Shown here piece by piece: positions 32,684-43,727 of a stretch of DNA of 64,000 nucleotides (position 1 is the first letter of the stretch; every line of letters begins with the position of its first letter). The notes under the pieces are model-generated. The model worked only from the letters and a program-made list of their open reading frames with translations, did no database searches and was not told the origin of the DNA. Both the position numbers and the translations under genes were made by a program. Source of the DNA: Petrosia ficiformis (lineage: Eukaryota > Porifera > Demospongiae > Haplosclerida > Petrosiidae); contig OX345636.1 in the NCBI GenBank assembly GCA_947044365.1, positions 1,445,501 through 1,509,500 on the forward strand, read 5' to 3'.

Positions 32684-32685
<2 letters not shown>
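32274..32685. repeat. 412-bp near-perfect palindrome
   Basis: Starts TAGCTATGGTATA and ends TATACCATAGCTA, with the centre in a (TA)n run near 32480. Arms of about 206 bp contain, in mirrored order, TA runs, TGTGTGTATAAGTATA, TGGATATATATGCG and GTACAGCATATTCATAATTA. The same 106-residue frame can be read on both strands, which shows how exact the symmetry is. Confidence 0.9.
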
Positions 32686-32735
<50 letters not shown>

Positions 32736-33995
32736 ATATATATAATTATTATTTATATACAGTTGGAATGCCATTACCTCTTCACAGGTGCTAATAACAC
32801 ATTAATGAACATATTAAACCACTCTAATTACTACCACATCAAAACAAGGGAATTTGTCCATGTATATAATTATGTATGTATGCATGTGCATGTTTGTGCA
32901 CATGTGAATAGGTATATGTGTGTGCATGGATATATGTGTGTGTATAAGTATGTGTGTGTGTTTAAATTTGTATAAGTATATGTATGTGAGTGTACATGTG
33001 TGTGTACGAAAATGTGTAAAATACATATGTATTTTGGGTGGCAGGGGACTTGTCCATCTCTTTGAGGGGACAGAGTAGTACCATCACCTGCAAAGCATGA
33101 CCTATTCTGCCATTTAATAAAATCTGTACCTCTGGGCCTGCTCTCCTCTTACCACACAAATGCTGCATTGTGTATATGTATACAGTATATGCAGCTCCTA
33201 TTTGTAGCTATATAATTACATATGCACGTGTGTTTTACTATAGTGTTTTTTAATTTTTTAAATTATTTATTATTTATAATTTTTTGTTTTTTTTATTAGT
33301 TTAATAAAAATATATTATTATTTAATTTTATTTTAAACCGGTATCAGTAATTTAATTTAATCAGGTCATTGCAGAACCATAAGTTTCTGCCCTTTTAATC
33401 TCCCAACTTATGGATTGCTATGGAAAGGGCAGGGCCACTCCACCCTCGAAGTCCGGTATTTCAGTTTTGTTTATCATTGCACACGTGGTTATGTAATTTA
33501 ACTATCATCATACACACATACCTCATTGTTTCAGGTTGAATGGTCTAGCCTGTAATAGGCTACAGCTCCTTAGTTTAGGTGACTTGGCAAAAAAGTCTGT
33601 GTGGTTGGTTAGCTAAGTTGCTTATATAGGGTTTGTGCCATGTGCTTGCATCAAAGGTGAGCGTGAATGTATGCCACATACATGTAGATTGTTTTGCTGT
33701 CTGCACTTGATTAACTTTTCAACTGTTTACTATATTTTTTAGAAACTTTTGACTGGTGTTAATTGACCTCAGAGGTATCATATTTGCATTTGGTTATAGT
33801 TATATTAAGATTAAAACATTGTGTGATAGATATGTGTATGTTTATTATACATGTGTGCACTTGTGTGTGATTTATGTAATTGTCAATGGATCTTGCTTGT
33901 TTACTCCTCAGTTTAATTTCCTTTACATAATTTCTTTTCCTTGTTTATTGTATTTTACTGTACTTGCTCTGTTAGTTTGCTTTTGTTAAGTTCTC

Positions 33996-34316
33996 TGTGA
34001 TGGATCTACTGGGTATACGTCTTCACTTGAATAGCTTTTTTCTTTTAACTCTAATAATCTTTTACTTACACACACAGTTATATATATTAGCAACTAAGAT
34101 TACATTCTTACTGATTAACACAAACTAAATATAAGTTACACCTGCTATAGTGTAGATACACAAAATTAACAGAAACTAAATATGGTAACACAAAGGTAAA
34201 GTGACTAAGTGAGAAATCATAATTACACTAAAATAAATCACCATTAATAAAATAAGACTAACACATGAGACACAATAAGACGATTTACCTAATAAGATAG
34301 TTCTTAATCCATTACA
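33996..34316 (-). repeat. 3' LTR
   Basis: Begins TGTGATGGATC and ends ATCCATTACA on the plus strand, so in element sense it begins TG and ends CA. Differs from the other LTR by one base (GAATAGC versus GAATAAC). Confidence 0.95.
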
Positions 34317-35845
34317 CTCCTTTCCCCCTCTCCAGCAACAAACTCAGTTTGTTGTATTCTAGATAGAGCATCTGCATTTTGGTTTGTATTACCAGCACGG
34401 TGGGTGACTTCAAAGTCATATGGTTGAAGTGCCAAACTCCATCTTGTTAGTCGAGAGTTACCTTCCTTTAACCGATCAAGCCAGACGAGGGAGCGATGAT
34501 CTGTCTGGATCGTAAATTTTCTTCCCAGTAGATACACTTTAAAAGCTTGTACCCCAAGTTTTATGGCTAGGCACTCTTTCTCGACAGTAGAATATCGCTG
34601 TTCCCTAGGTAAGAGCTTTCGACTGAAATAAGATATGGGGTGGTCATAACCATTATCATCCCTCTGACTGAGAACAGCTCCAACCCAGCGTTCTGAAGCA
34701 TCTGTTTGCAGGAAGAATGGTTTGTTGAAGTCAGGACTACATAGAATAGGTGAACTGCATAGCACTTTCTTTAAGCTATGGAAGGCTTTTTCACATCCTT
34801 CATTCCATGTGACTTGATTTGGCGCTGACTTTCTTGTCAGGTCAGTAAGTGGGGCTGCAATGGAGGAATAGTTAGGTATGAACCGGCGGTAATACCCTGT
34901 TAACCCAAGGAAGGTCCTCACTTGCTTCTTGGTCTTAGGGACTCCCATTGCTGACACTGCTTCCATCTTTGACAGATCTGGAGAAACATTTCCACCTCCA
35001 ACAATGTGTCCTAGATATAGGCATTGAGATGTTCCGAACTGACATTTCTTCATCTTTGCTGTCAGTCCGGCTGCTCTTATTCGGTCCAGCACAGCAGACA
35101 GATGACGAAGATGCTCATCCCATGTTCTGCTAAAAACAATCAAATCATCCAGATAAGCTCCTGAAAATTCCTCTAACCCATTAAGTACTCTATTCATTAC
35201 TCGCTGGAAAGTTGCTGGTGCACCCTGCAGACCAAATGGCATCGCATTGAACTGGTAAAGTCCAAAAGGTGTTGCAAATGCTGTCTTAGATCGGGCTTCT
35301 TTAGCAACAGGCACCTGCCAATATCCCTTTGTCAAGTCTATGGTAGAAAAAACGGTTGCTTTCCCCAACTGATCAATTAGATCATCAATACATGGCATTG
35401 GATAAGCATCTGTTTCCGAGACAGCATTCAAACGCCTATAGTCCACACACAGTCTCAGGGATCCATCTTTTTTCTTGATTAAAACAATAGGAGCACTCCA
35501 TTCACTGCATGATGGTTCAATTATCCCGCTAGTTAACATCTCCTCCAATTCCTGCTTCACTGTGTCACGATAGGCATATGGTAATCTGTATGGTGGTAAC
35601 TTCACTGGGCTAGCTGAACCTGAAACTATGTTGTGCTGAGTCATGTTTGTTCGACCAGGTATGTTTTGAAAGACATCTTGGTAGCCTCTCAACAGCTCTT
35701 GCAGTTCAGACTGCTGCTCTGGATTCAGCTGATCACCAAATTTTGGGGTAACTTCAGCTCTACCCTCATTCCAGATTGGTACATCATCCTCTGGATCACT
35801 TTCAGAAAGCTCTTCAGCCCATAAGCTAACTGTGGGGGAAACATG
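34304..35845 (-). CDS. pol: Reverse transcriptase-RNase H part of the Gmr1-like polyprotein
   Basis: In the same frame as the upstream gag-pro-int frame and separated from it by one TGA (35848-35846). The first in-frame codons give an acidic linker (EELSESDPEDDVPIWNEGRA). Then follow the RT: LPPYRLPY, IIEPSCSEWSAPIVLIKKKDG, CVDYRRLN, STIDLTKGYWQ, FNAMPFGLQGAPATFQ and the catalytic YLDDLIVFS. The gypsy connection LGLTGYYRRFIPNYS is next, then RNase H with FLQTDAS, TVEKECLA and QTDHRSL. The stop falls near the polypurine tract, overlapping the start of the LTR. No second disruption is visible over about 510 codons. Without readthrough or another start codon, RT would not be made from the upstream ATG. 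Confidence 0.93.
   Translation of the reverse strand, partial: HVSPTVSLWAEELSESDPEDDVPIWNEGRAEVTPKFGDQLNPEQQSELQELLRGYQDVFQNIPGRTNMTQHNIVSGSASPVKLPPYRLPYAYRDTVKQELEEMLTSGIIEPSCSEWSAPIVLIKKKDGSLRLCVDYRRLNAVSETDAYPMPCIDDLIDQLGKATVFSTIDLTKGYWQVPVAKEARSKTAFATPFGLYQFNAMPFGLQGAPATFQRVMNRVLNGLEEFSGAYLDDLIVFSRTWDEHLRHLSAVLDRIRAAGLTAKMKKCQFGTSQCLYLGHIVGGGNVSPDLSKMEAVSAMGVPKTKKQVRTFLGLTGYYRRFIPNYSSIAAPLTDLTRKSAPNQVTWNEGCEKAFHSLKKVLCSSPILCSPDFNKPFFLQTDASERWVGAVLSQRDDNGYDHPISYFSRKLLPREQRYSTVEKECLAIKLGVQAFKVYLLGRKFTIQTDHRSLVWLDRLKEGNSRLTRWSLALQPYDFEVTHRAGNTNQNADALSRIQQTEFVAGEGERSVMD
34317..34333 (-). other. Polypurine tract
   Basis: On the minus strand, GGAGAGGGGGAAAGGAG lies directly before the 3' LTR: the expected primer for plus-strand synthesis. 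Confidence 0.85.
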
Positions 35846-38800
35846 TCATTTACGCAACATATTCACATGAAATACTCTCCGTCTATTTCTACAATCATGC
35901 ATATCGATAAGATAGTTTACTTTTCCTATTCGTTTTACAATTTGGTAAGGACCCTGCCATTGAGCTAGTAACTTGTTGTTGACAGTAGGTAAAAGAACCA
36001 ATACTGTCTCATTGAGTTGAAATTCCCTCTCCCGAGCATTCTGATCATACCATCGTTTCTGTGTTCTTTGAGATGTAGATAAGTTCTGTTGTACAATCTT
36101 GGACATCTTGTCTAGCTTGTCCCGCACTGACAATACATGTGAGACAACACTCTCTTTACTTCGTTTTTCGGATTCCCATGCTTCTTTTAGAACATCCAGT
36201 GGTCCACGTACAGATCTCTCATACAGTAACTCAAAGGGTGAGAAACCAGTAGATGCTTGTGGTACTTCCCTGTATGCAAATAATAAATATGGAATTAGTT
36301 TATCCCAATCTTTACCTTCACTGAGAGAAGTCTTCCTTAGCATCGCTTTCAAGGTTTGGTTGAACCTTTCCATTAGACCATCCGTTTGAGGGTGGTAAGG
36401 TGTTGTCCTGATCGGATGTACATGAAGCATTCTATAGATCTCAGTGAGTAGTTGGGAAGTGAAGTTACTTCCTTGATCTGTTAAGATTTCCTTAGGCACA
36501 CCAACCCTAGAGAATAAAGTAACTAATTCCTCAGCGATACATTCCGCATCAATGGACTTCAGTGGGATGGCCTCCGGGTACCTTGTAGCGTAGTCACACA
36601 CAACCAGTATGTATCTTTTCCCTGAACGGCTCTTTGGTAAAGGCCCCACAATGTCCATTGCGATTCTCTCAAACAGCTCAGAAATTATCGGTAAGGGTAC
36701 AAGTGGTGCATGACGAACTCTGTGATGCGCTGTCTTCTGGCAAGCTTCACATCTTCGACAGAAATCTGCTACATCTTTGTAGATAGTTGGCCAATAGAAC
36801 CTTTGGAGGATTCGACGGGCCGTCTTGTCCTTACCTAGATGACCTGAGAGTGGTATCGTATGAGCTAGGTTTAGGACAGTTTTTCGACACTGAAGTGGGA
36901 GTACCAGTTGTTCCACTGTTGATTCCCCATTCTGTTTTAATGGTGTCCATTGTCTATACATCAACCCATCTCTTTTGAAAAATCCAGTACCTGCTTTGCT
37001 GGAAGGGTGATGAATAGCTCGTCTAATGGCATCCAGAGTGCTGTCGGTTTCTTGTAGAGTCTTCAATTCCTCCAGGCTGATGTCTACCACATGGCGATTA
37101 ACTCTGGTGTCTTTGCTGTCCTTTTCTTCTGTGTCAATGCTGTCCTTTTCTTCTTCCAGACCCTGGTCCTGTCTGTACTCTTGTTTAATTGCTTGTTTCT
37201 CACTCCTCGTCAGCCTAGGCTTCTGGCGTCCCGTCACAAACAGTTCATCGTCGAATTCAAACATCCAGCTATCCTTGTCTTGAGTGCCTTCCTCTGTACA
37301 TTTGTTTTCCTCCATCTTCTCTATCGCCTTTGCCTTAACTCCAGAGTGTACTTGTTTTAGCTGACAATTTTCTTCATCCTCCATCTGTAACTTTGCCTGT
37401 GCTCTAGTCGTGGTCATTAGAGCCTCATTGCTGGATCTCTTTTCCATCTGATCTGTGTCCTTAGTGAGATCCAATAGATTCACCATCTCTGGAACATCTG
37501 TCCCAAGTAACATCGATGTAGGCAGTGTATCAGACACTGCAGCTTCAACCTCCAGACAATTTCCATCTATCTTTACTTGCACCTGGGCAAGTGGATACAA
37601 AACGGTATCTCCACGAGCACACCTTATGGCTACTACCTCTGTTTGCAAACGGCTTTTCTCAGGTACCAAATCTTGCCTTACTAATGTTCTCGAACATCCT
37701 GTGTCCAGCAAAATATCACTCACATATTTGCCCTCTATAAATCCTGGCTTAACAACTCCTGGCTTTGCCACTCCTCGCCACTCTCTCACGATGGAAGTAC
37801 CAGTGTAATTCGCCTTCCTTTCTGTACAGTACATGGCATTGTGGGGACAATTTGATGAGTAATGGCCCTTCTGGTGACAGTTGAAACATTCGATGTATTT
37901 CAAATCCCTTTTTGGCCTCTCGAATTGTCTTATATGTTCCTTGTCCCTCCCGAGATCTGGTGATGGTTTGTGAGCTGTCACAGGACAGTCCTTGACGATA
38001 TGTCCCAACTTCTGGCACTTGCAGCATCGAATGGTCTGAGGATTCTTCCTTTCAACAGTTCTCTTAAGTTCTCCGCGCCTTATCGCTGACCCTTCTTGTC
38101 TGGCCTGCATGTAATCATCTGCTAGTTGCCCCGCTTCCATGCTGGACTTGGGCTTCCTCTCTTTCATCCAAATCCGCACATCCTCTGGTGGTATGTCTAA
38201 TAACTGTTCCAATATCACCAAATCCTTCAGTTCCTCGACTGTTTTACGTCCCAGCATCCATCTACTCGCAAGATCGTATAGTCTTGCCACCAGTTCGCGG
38301 TTGGTTTCTCCTGAAATCTTTCTTGTGGATCGAAATCTTTGACGGTACGTTTCTTCGTTAATGTCGTACCGACGTAAAATTGCTGTCTTTAGCTGTGCAT
38401 AGTCCCTAGCTTCTTCCTTTCCTAAAGCAGCATATGCCTGCTGTGGTTTTCCAATAAGCTGTGGAGCCAACTTGAAGACCCATCGCTCTTCTGGTATTTC
38501 ATAGACAGTCATTAATCTTTCGAAAGTGGTTAAGTAGGCTTCGATGTCATCCTCCTCGGTTAATTTTGCAACCCTGACATCCCTATCTTTCTCAGCTCTC
38601 ATAGCTGCAGTCTCTCCCTGCTGATGAATAACTTCTATCAGACCTCTCAGCAAACCCATCTGCTGATTAACCTCTTCATCTCGACGGGTCCTCTCTCGTA
38701 GTAATTCTTCTTCACGAATTCGGCGCTCCTCTTCTCTGCACTTACGCTCCTCGGCCAGCTCCGTCTCCCGCTGTTGCCGATCCTCGAGCAATGATTGCAG

Positions 38801-38911
38801 CATTCGGGTAAGACTAGCTTCTCCAAGACCATCATGGTTTTCCTGTCTAGCTCCTTGTTGACTTTCACTGTCCATGCTTGGTTTGTAATTTACTCCTGAC
38901 CTTGTTGTCAT
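35846..38911 (-). CDS. gag-pro-int: Gag-protease-integrase polyprotein of the Gmr1-like element
   Basis: 1021 residues, ATG at 38911. Coiled coil rich in Glu/Arg (~40-85). SCAN-like capsid region (~105-275; YRQRFRSTRKISGETNREL, LVILEQLLDIPPEDVRIWM). Two CCHC knuckles at 296-310 (CCKCQKLGHIVKDCP) and 342-356 (CFNCHQKGHYSSNCP). Aspartic protease DILLDTGCS (~399-407). Integrase HHCC finger (H684, H691, C721, C724) and the D753, D812, E848 triad, i.e. D-58-D-35-E spacing. The C-terminal SH3/chromo-like end reads GPYQIVKRIGKVNYLI and ends HVNMLRK. The integrase precedes RT, unlike ordinary gypsy elements. SCAN domains of vertebrate zinc-finger proteins are thought to derive from this capsid type. 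Confidence 0.94.
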   Translation of the reverse strand: MTTRSGVNYKPSMDSESQQGARQENHDGLGEASLTRMLQSLLEDRQQRETELAEERKCREEERRIREEELLRERTRRDEEVNQQMGLLRGLIEVIHQQGETAAMRAEKDRDVRVAKLTEEDDIEAYLTTFERLMTVYEIPEERWVFKLAPQLIGKPQQAYAALGKEEARDYAQLKTAILRRYDINEETYRQRFRSTRKISGETNRELVARLYDLASRWMLGRKTVEELKDLVILEQLLDIPPEDVRIWMKERKPKSSMEAGQLADDYMQARQEGSAIRRGELKRTVERKNPQTIRCCKCQKLGHIVKDCPVTAHKPSPDLGRDKEHIRQFERPKRDLKYIECFNCHQKGHYSSNCPHNAMYCTERKANYTGTSIVREWRGVAKPGVVKPGFIEGKYVSDILLDTGCSRTLVRQDLVPEKSRLQTEVVAIRCARGDTVLYPLAQVQVKIDGNCLEVEAAVSDTLPTSMLLGTDVPEMVNLLDLTKDTDQMEKRSSNEALMTTTRAQAKLQMEDEENCQLKQVHSGVKAKAIEKMEENKCTEEGTQDKDSWMFEFDDELFVTGRQKPRLTRSEKQAIKQEYRQDQGLEEEKDSIDTEEKDSKDTRVNRHVVDISLEELKTLQETDSTLDAIRRAIHHPSSKAGTGFFKRDGLMYRQWTPLKQNGESTVEQLVLPLQCRKTVLNLAHTIPLSGHLGKDKTARRILQRFYWPTIYKDVADFCRRCEACQKTAHHRVRHAPLVPLPIISELFERIAMDIVGPLPKSRSGKRYILVVCDYATRYPEAIPLKSIDAECIAEELVTLFSRVGVPKEILTDQGSNFTSQLLTEIYRMLHVHPIRTTPYHPQTDGLMERFNQTLKAMLRKTSLSEGKDWDKLIPYLLFAYREVPQASTGFSPFELLYERSVRGPLDVLKEAWESEKRSKESVVSHVLSVRDKLDKMSKIVQQNLSTSQRTQKRWYDQNAREREFQLNETVLVLLPTVNNKLLAQWQGPYQIVKRIGKVNYLIDMHDCRNRRRVFHVNMLRK

Positions 38912-38947
38912 ACAAATTGAATTCTCTCTCTCTTTTTCGGCGCAACA

Positions 38948-38965
38948 ATCCCACCTCTGCCACCA
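38948..38965 (-). other. Primer binding site, tRNA-Leu type
   Basis: Two bases inside the 5' LTR, TGGTGGCAGAGGTGGGAT (minus strand) is complementary to a tRNA 3' end of the ATCCCAC..CTGCCACCA form, as in tRNA-Leu. Confidence 0.75.
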
Positions 38966-38967
38966 AA

Positions 38968-39288
38968 TGTGATGGATCTACTGGGTATACGTCTTCACTT
39001 GAATAACTTTTTTCTTTTAACTCTAATAATCTTTTACTTACACACACAGTTATATATATTAGCAACTAAGATTACATTCTTACTGATTAACACAAACTAA
39101 ATATAAGTTACACCTGCTATAGTGTAGATACACAAAATTAACAGAAACTAAATATGGTAACACAAAGGTAAAGTGACTAAGTGAGAAATCATAATTACAC
39201 TAAAATAAATCACCATTAATAAAATAAGACTAACACATGAGACACAATAAGACGATTTACCTAATAAGATAGTTCTTAATCCATTACA
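38968..39288 (-). repeat. 5' LTR
   Basis: 321 bp, one difference from the 3' LTR. It is expected to carry the element's promoter and polyadenylation signals; none could be pinpointed. Confidence 0.95.
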
Positions 39289-39839
39289 TTCTCTCATCTT
39301 GTGTTTATTAATTATTAACAGTTAATATTGCTTATGTGATCTTCAATGTTTAAAGGAAATGATAAATAAAGGTAATTATAAAGAAGCACTTGTAGTTAAG
39401 TATAATGAGAAAACTTATATACTTGTGCAATATTATATTACATAAATATAATTGTAATTATATAATTATTGTTAAATTATAATATTGTATATATACTTAT
39501 ATAATATACCTAATATATATAATATTATATCCACATAATTATATAATTATACATATATATTATATATGTATCATGATGATTATGCTTGAGCGAAATTTCA
39601 AGCACCAATTAAAGAGATGAAAATATGTGAATCATTGAACAACTTAGTAAGGTGACTACAGTTGGTATAGATCAGAAATAGTAGAAGTTTGATATATTCC
39701 TCAAACCAGAGATGTAAGATCCGTTAGTACCCTAGGCAAAAGTAGAGCAGTGCTCAGTGCCTGTAGAGCAATGCTAAATCTAGATTAGTATATATACATT
39801 GTACAGGTATGTTTTTTCTACTTTGATTTAGTATTATTA

Positions 39840-40386
39840 GATTGACCAATGAATTAAAAGCAATTGAAACATCCTCAAATACAAGTGAACTTTGTCACCC
39901 CAGCTTGGATAATTTTCCCCTTAATCTAGAGGGAACAGTTCCGGTAAATCAGGTGCCATCATATTCAGTCAACTGTCAAGAGCTACCGGCCTTAATTCTA
40001 CAAAAAGAACCATTTTGAAGCTAACAATATCCCGAGATTCAATCTTAGAGTGATCCAGGTATATAATTTGAAATAGACAAATAATGGATAGTTTGTTTTC
40101 ACAAATTAAGTGTAACCCCTTTGACAAACACACTACTTTCACGAGGAAACAACAGTTCCTTATCCCAAATCTCGTGAAAGGTGAAGACCCACAATCTAAG
40201 ATACATGGTAGGTACTATACTAGCGGTCTCCGCCGACGCCCAAACTTTTGGGTGTGGGCGGCTGCTGACGCGATAGAGTATTTGTTAATGAATAGGATTA
40301 ACAGTTATTGTGAAAGTTCATGCGGAAGATCAGACCTAAGAAGCAAGTTCTCATATCATCAGGTATGCCTTCTAATTTCATGTTAG
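39840..40386 (+). other. Two open stretches of unknown origin
   Basis: 39842-40018 encodes LTNELKAIETSSNTSELCHP and LEGTVPVNQVPSYSVNCQEL; 40084-40386 (ATG) encodes MDSLFSQIKCNPFDKHTTFT and LRRRPNFWVWAAADAIEYLL before a possible donor at 40361. Base use looks coding, but I do not recognise the protein. Possibly a transposon remnant in the spacer of the inverted duplication. Confidence 0.3.
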
Positions 40387-43300
40387 CTGTATTTTTTTTT
40401 GCCTATTAATTATAAATCAGTTGAGGGCTTGTGTCATATTAGGTTCTCTTTTGATACTGGTAAAGAAATTTGATTCAATAAAAATGCTCCCAGTAGATGT
40501 GATACAGTGTAATGAAATTTTACATGTATCCTTGTAATTATAACAATTATTATTATACTGCTTGAACACTAAATTCTTTCAATATGGCAGACAGGAAAAA
40601 AATGCTTGTAGTTAGTGGGAATCTATCCCAGGGCCTCTGACTTCAGCCACAAGTGCTTTCACCACTTTGCTATGACAACCACCAGCACTTGACAATCCTT
40701 TATATACTGCATGAGTTGGGTACCTCAATGTGAGGTGAGATCAGCAAAGCATCAGCAAAGCTTTATACATTTCATTCCCTATTTCACTATTTTGTAGAAT
40801 AAACTAGCTGAATTCATTACAACTGAAAACAAAGTAATTTCCACTGCTTTTATAGCAACCTCTCACTGTATATATATGAGGTTTAATCTTAAGATTGCAC
40901 TAGTTTATTTACATTAATATTGTAGCAGTTTATTAAAATTTGACTTATTCTGCAACAAGGTTGAACAATTATTCTTAGTGTGTATCTTAGCACATCACTG
41001 CAATTATTTAACAAATAATTTTGATAACATGTTGTGACCATATTTAGTAATGAGCATATTATACATTTCAATTATACAATTACCGAATTTCAGTGTCACA
41101 GAGGTAGTTTGTATTCTTAGTTTTTAGTGTTAGAATGATGTGATTCAATGAGTATAATGTATGCAAATTAATTGTGTATGATGTCTGACATGATTCCACA
41201 GTTTACAAGTCATTACTTCCATAACTACATAACTACTACTAGGCAAAAACCTGCAAACCTTACATATATACTACAGCACTTATATTATACAAATCATGTA
41301 GCTAAATAAATGTATAGTTAAAAGAGCAAACTGTTTTTAATTGTGAATATGAGTTAAAAACAAATTTTAACAGCAAATGATTGTTGAGACATTTTCTGTC
41401 TGTTGTTCTTCTACAATATGCACTCATTACAAAGCAAAAAGCTTAACACTTTTTTGATAATGTATGCTGCATGAGATTGCTGAGTACAGTACATGTGTAT
41501 GTGTGCAGTACATGTATGCAGCTATACAAGTTGACAGTACATGCGTATGTGTACAGTATATACATGGTACAGCTATGCATGAGTACAGTACATGTGTACA
41601 GCACATTTTGTATATGTACAGTTATCCTACAGTATATAGATGTAAAACTATACATGTGTATAATACATGTGTACTGAAATGTGTATACCACATGCATGTG
41701 TTTATGTACAGTACATGTGTACGGGTACAGTACATATGTATGTGCACAGTACATGTGTACAGCTATTCATGCATACAGCTATACATGTGTACAGTTATTT
41801 GTTTGCACTATGTCATTTTGAAATTATCAATACTGTCCAATTGATGTATGTGCATTCATGATTGTGATCATAAAATTCTTTTATGCTATATAGTTATATA
41901 CTTATAACCAGTTGAAATGTTAATCATACTTGTATTTCATGTACATGTACCTACTATAATTATATAGAAAATGTATTATTGTTTTTATTAAGTTATCCAA
42001 AACAGCCTCATAAGCAGTGGCGTAACTGAGTGTTTAGTGATGGCAGGGCCAAGAAATTGAGAGTTGTAAAGCAGGGGGTATGAGGGGCTGCGCCCCCCCC
42101 GAAGCTGAGGTTTTTTCACAGTTAAAAAAACCAAACTGAGGGGAAATTTTGGCTTATGGCTTTATTTCTCTTATATTTCTACTATATTACACTGGTGGAA
42201 AGAGTCAGAGTGTTAAAAAGCGGTGTACAAACACTGATCATGAATTTAGATGAGAGAATAAGTGTGTTTATTAAAAATGTAATAACAGAAATAAAATTTA
42301 AAAAAATTAGTGTTGCCCGGGCCCGGCCCAAGTGGACCCGGATTCAGTCACTCTACTGCTCATAAGTATTGAATTGATCGTCTATTAAAATAACCAATTT
42401 ATGTGTTAAACTCAGACTTATACTCAGTTAGAGGAGAATTGTCTATATAGTACAATGGATGAACGATTGAAGCAAAATACCAGATTGACCAGATTGATTC
42501 CTGATACCATTCCAATAATCATTGAAAATAGCTGAATTTCATATACCTGCATGTGTTCTCAGTATCTATCTGTTATTTAAATTCTCATCACTTGAGGACA
42601 AAGACAACATATTTCTGTGACTAAAAATAAGATGTGTTTCATTCTTGATAGCAAAAACAACACAATAAATATATTAAATCACTACTAAGCAGTAGTACTT
42701 GTTATTATAAGCACATTTCAGAATATGTAATTATGAGATTCTATAGTAGTTATATGATATCTGTTTATTCCACAAATATTTCGTTAGCAATTATCACAGC
42801 TAGGTTGCACTATATATATACACTATACATTATACATATACTGTACATTGTACTGTTTTGTTAAGTACCTGTGCTTTATTACAACACATTTTGTGTAGCC
42901 AACTGAATAAAAGAATGAACAAACAATTGTATACCACTCATCATCCTTTGGTTAAATCCAGCTCACTTACCTTGTTTTCCCTTATTTGTAACAACATGAA
43001 TATATTATTTGGAGCTGAATGTCTGTTCCCTTTATAGCATACAGCCATGTGCTATTTCAGCAACACAGTAAAACAGCCTCAGGCTTGCCTCAACAATACA
43101 TTGCATTTCATTAGTTATATACATGATATCTACTAATCCAAACTCACTTCAACTAAAAACTGTATAAGTAAAATGAATTTTGAATGACGATTCAGCTAAA
43201 CACTGCTTTTATGTCTTTCATATAAAACTATAAATGCATTGTATCTACATCTCCAGGTTCTCGCATTGAAGTGAAATAAGTTGGCTTAGTCACTGTCATC

Positions 43301-43727
43301 AGAAAGGGAATTTTTTGTGGTTTTGTAGATTATCATAGAAGTTACCATTCCATTACCTTGAACTTGGTATGTTAGCATGCCTCAATTTGAATTCATAATA
43401 ATAATAGAAACAATAATGATAATAGTTATTAATAATAATGGTGATAACAATAATAATAAGAACAATAATAGTAGTAACAATAGAAATTAACAAGATATAA
43501 TTACAGAGAAGAAAGTATCACTAGGACCTCTTTGTGGTGTCCAGCATTCAGTAATCATGGCTGATTTTATTATGCATGAACACAACAGTCTATTATTGTT
43601 ATTATTTTGGTTATATACTCACCTTACCTTTAAAGAAGCCATTAGTTCTAGTTTATACAAGCAGATTTCTTTCTGCTGTTCTGTATAGCGCGAGCGCACA
43701 TTCTATTACGAGTCGCACCCTTCACTT
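40387..43727. other. Spacer between inverted arms, no recognised gene
   Basis: AT-rich. Stretches at 40725-40800 and 42666-42790 recur in direct orientation just outside the right arm (46058-46135, 46145-46245). GC-rich fragments at 42085-42110 and 42314-42345 look like MITE ends. An (AAT/AAC)-rich tract lies at 43400-43490. Confidence 0.4.
41470..41800. repeat. GTACAGTACATGTGTAC-type degenerate repeat
   Basis: About 15 imperfect copies of a TACAGTACATGTGTA word. It creates Cys/His/Tyr/Val-rich open frames on both strands that are not genes. Confidence 0.8.

Larger units (their letters stand above)
33996..39288 (-). mobile_element. Gmr1-like Ty3/Gypsy LTR retrotransposon, recent insertion
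   Basis: Full-length minus-strand element, 5293 bp, with 321-bp LTRs (33996-34316, 38968-39288) differing at one position by eye, and a TTCTC target duplication (33991-33995, 39289-39293). The corresponding position in the inverted arm (~43970) is empty. Gene order is gag, protease, integrase, then RT and RNase H, i.e. copia-like order in a gypsy-type element, the hallmark of the Gmr1 group. Confidence 0.92.
29868..39567. repeat. Left arm of a large inverted duplication (with insertions)
   Basis: Matches, in reverse complement, the right arm at 43728-46053. Shared stretches include 29868-30319, 31546-31745, 33040-33995 and 39294-39567. The arm is enlarged by the hAT-like element at 30320-31545, AT/CA-rich and palindromic DNA at 31746-32756 and the LTR retrotransposon at 33996-39288. 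Divergence is roughly 5-10 percent by eye. Confidence 0.85.

Noticed and set aside
32264..32975. Long open frames of Tyr/Ile/His/Val-rich sequence on both strands
   Set aside because: They are translations of TA/CA repeats within the palindrome and have no coding character.
34948..38342. Plus-strand frames across the LTR element
   Set aside because: Antisense shadows of the gag-pro-int and RT frames.
41464..41861. Cys/His/Val-rich open frames as a small secreted protein
   Set aside because: They translate a degenerate GTACATGTGTAC repeat on either strand.
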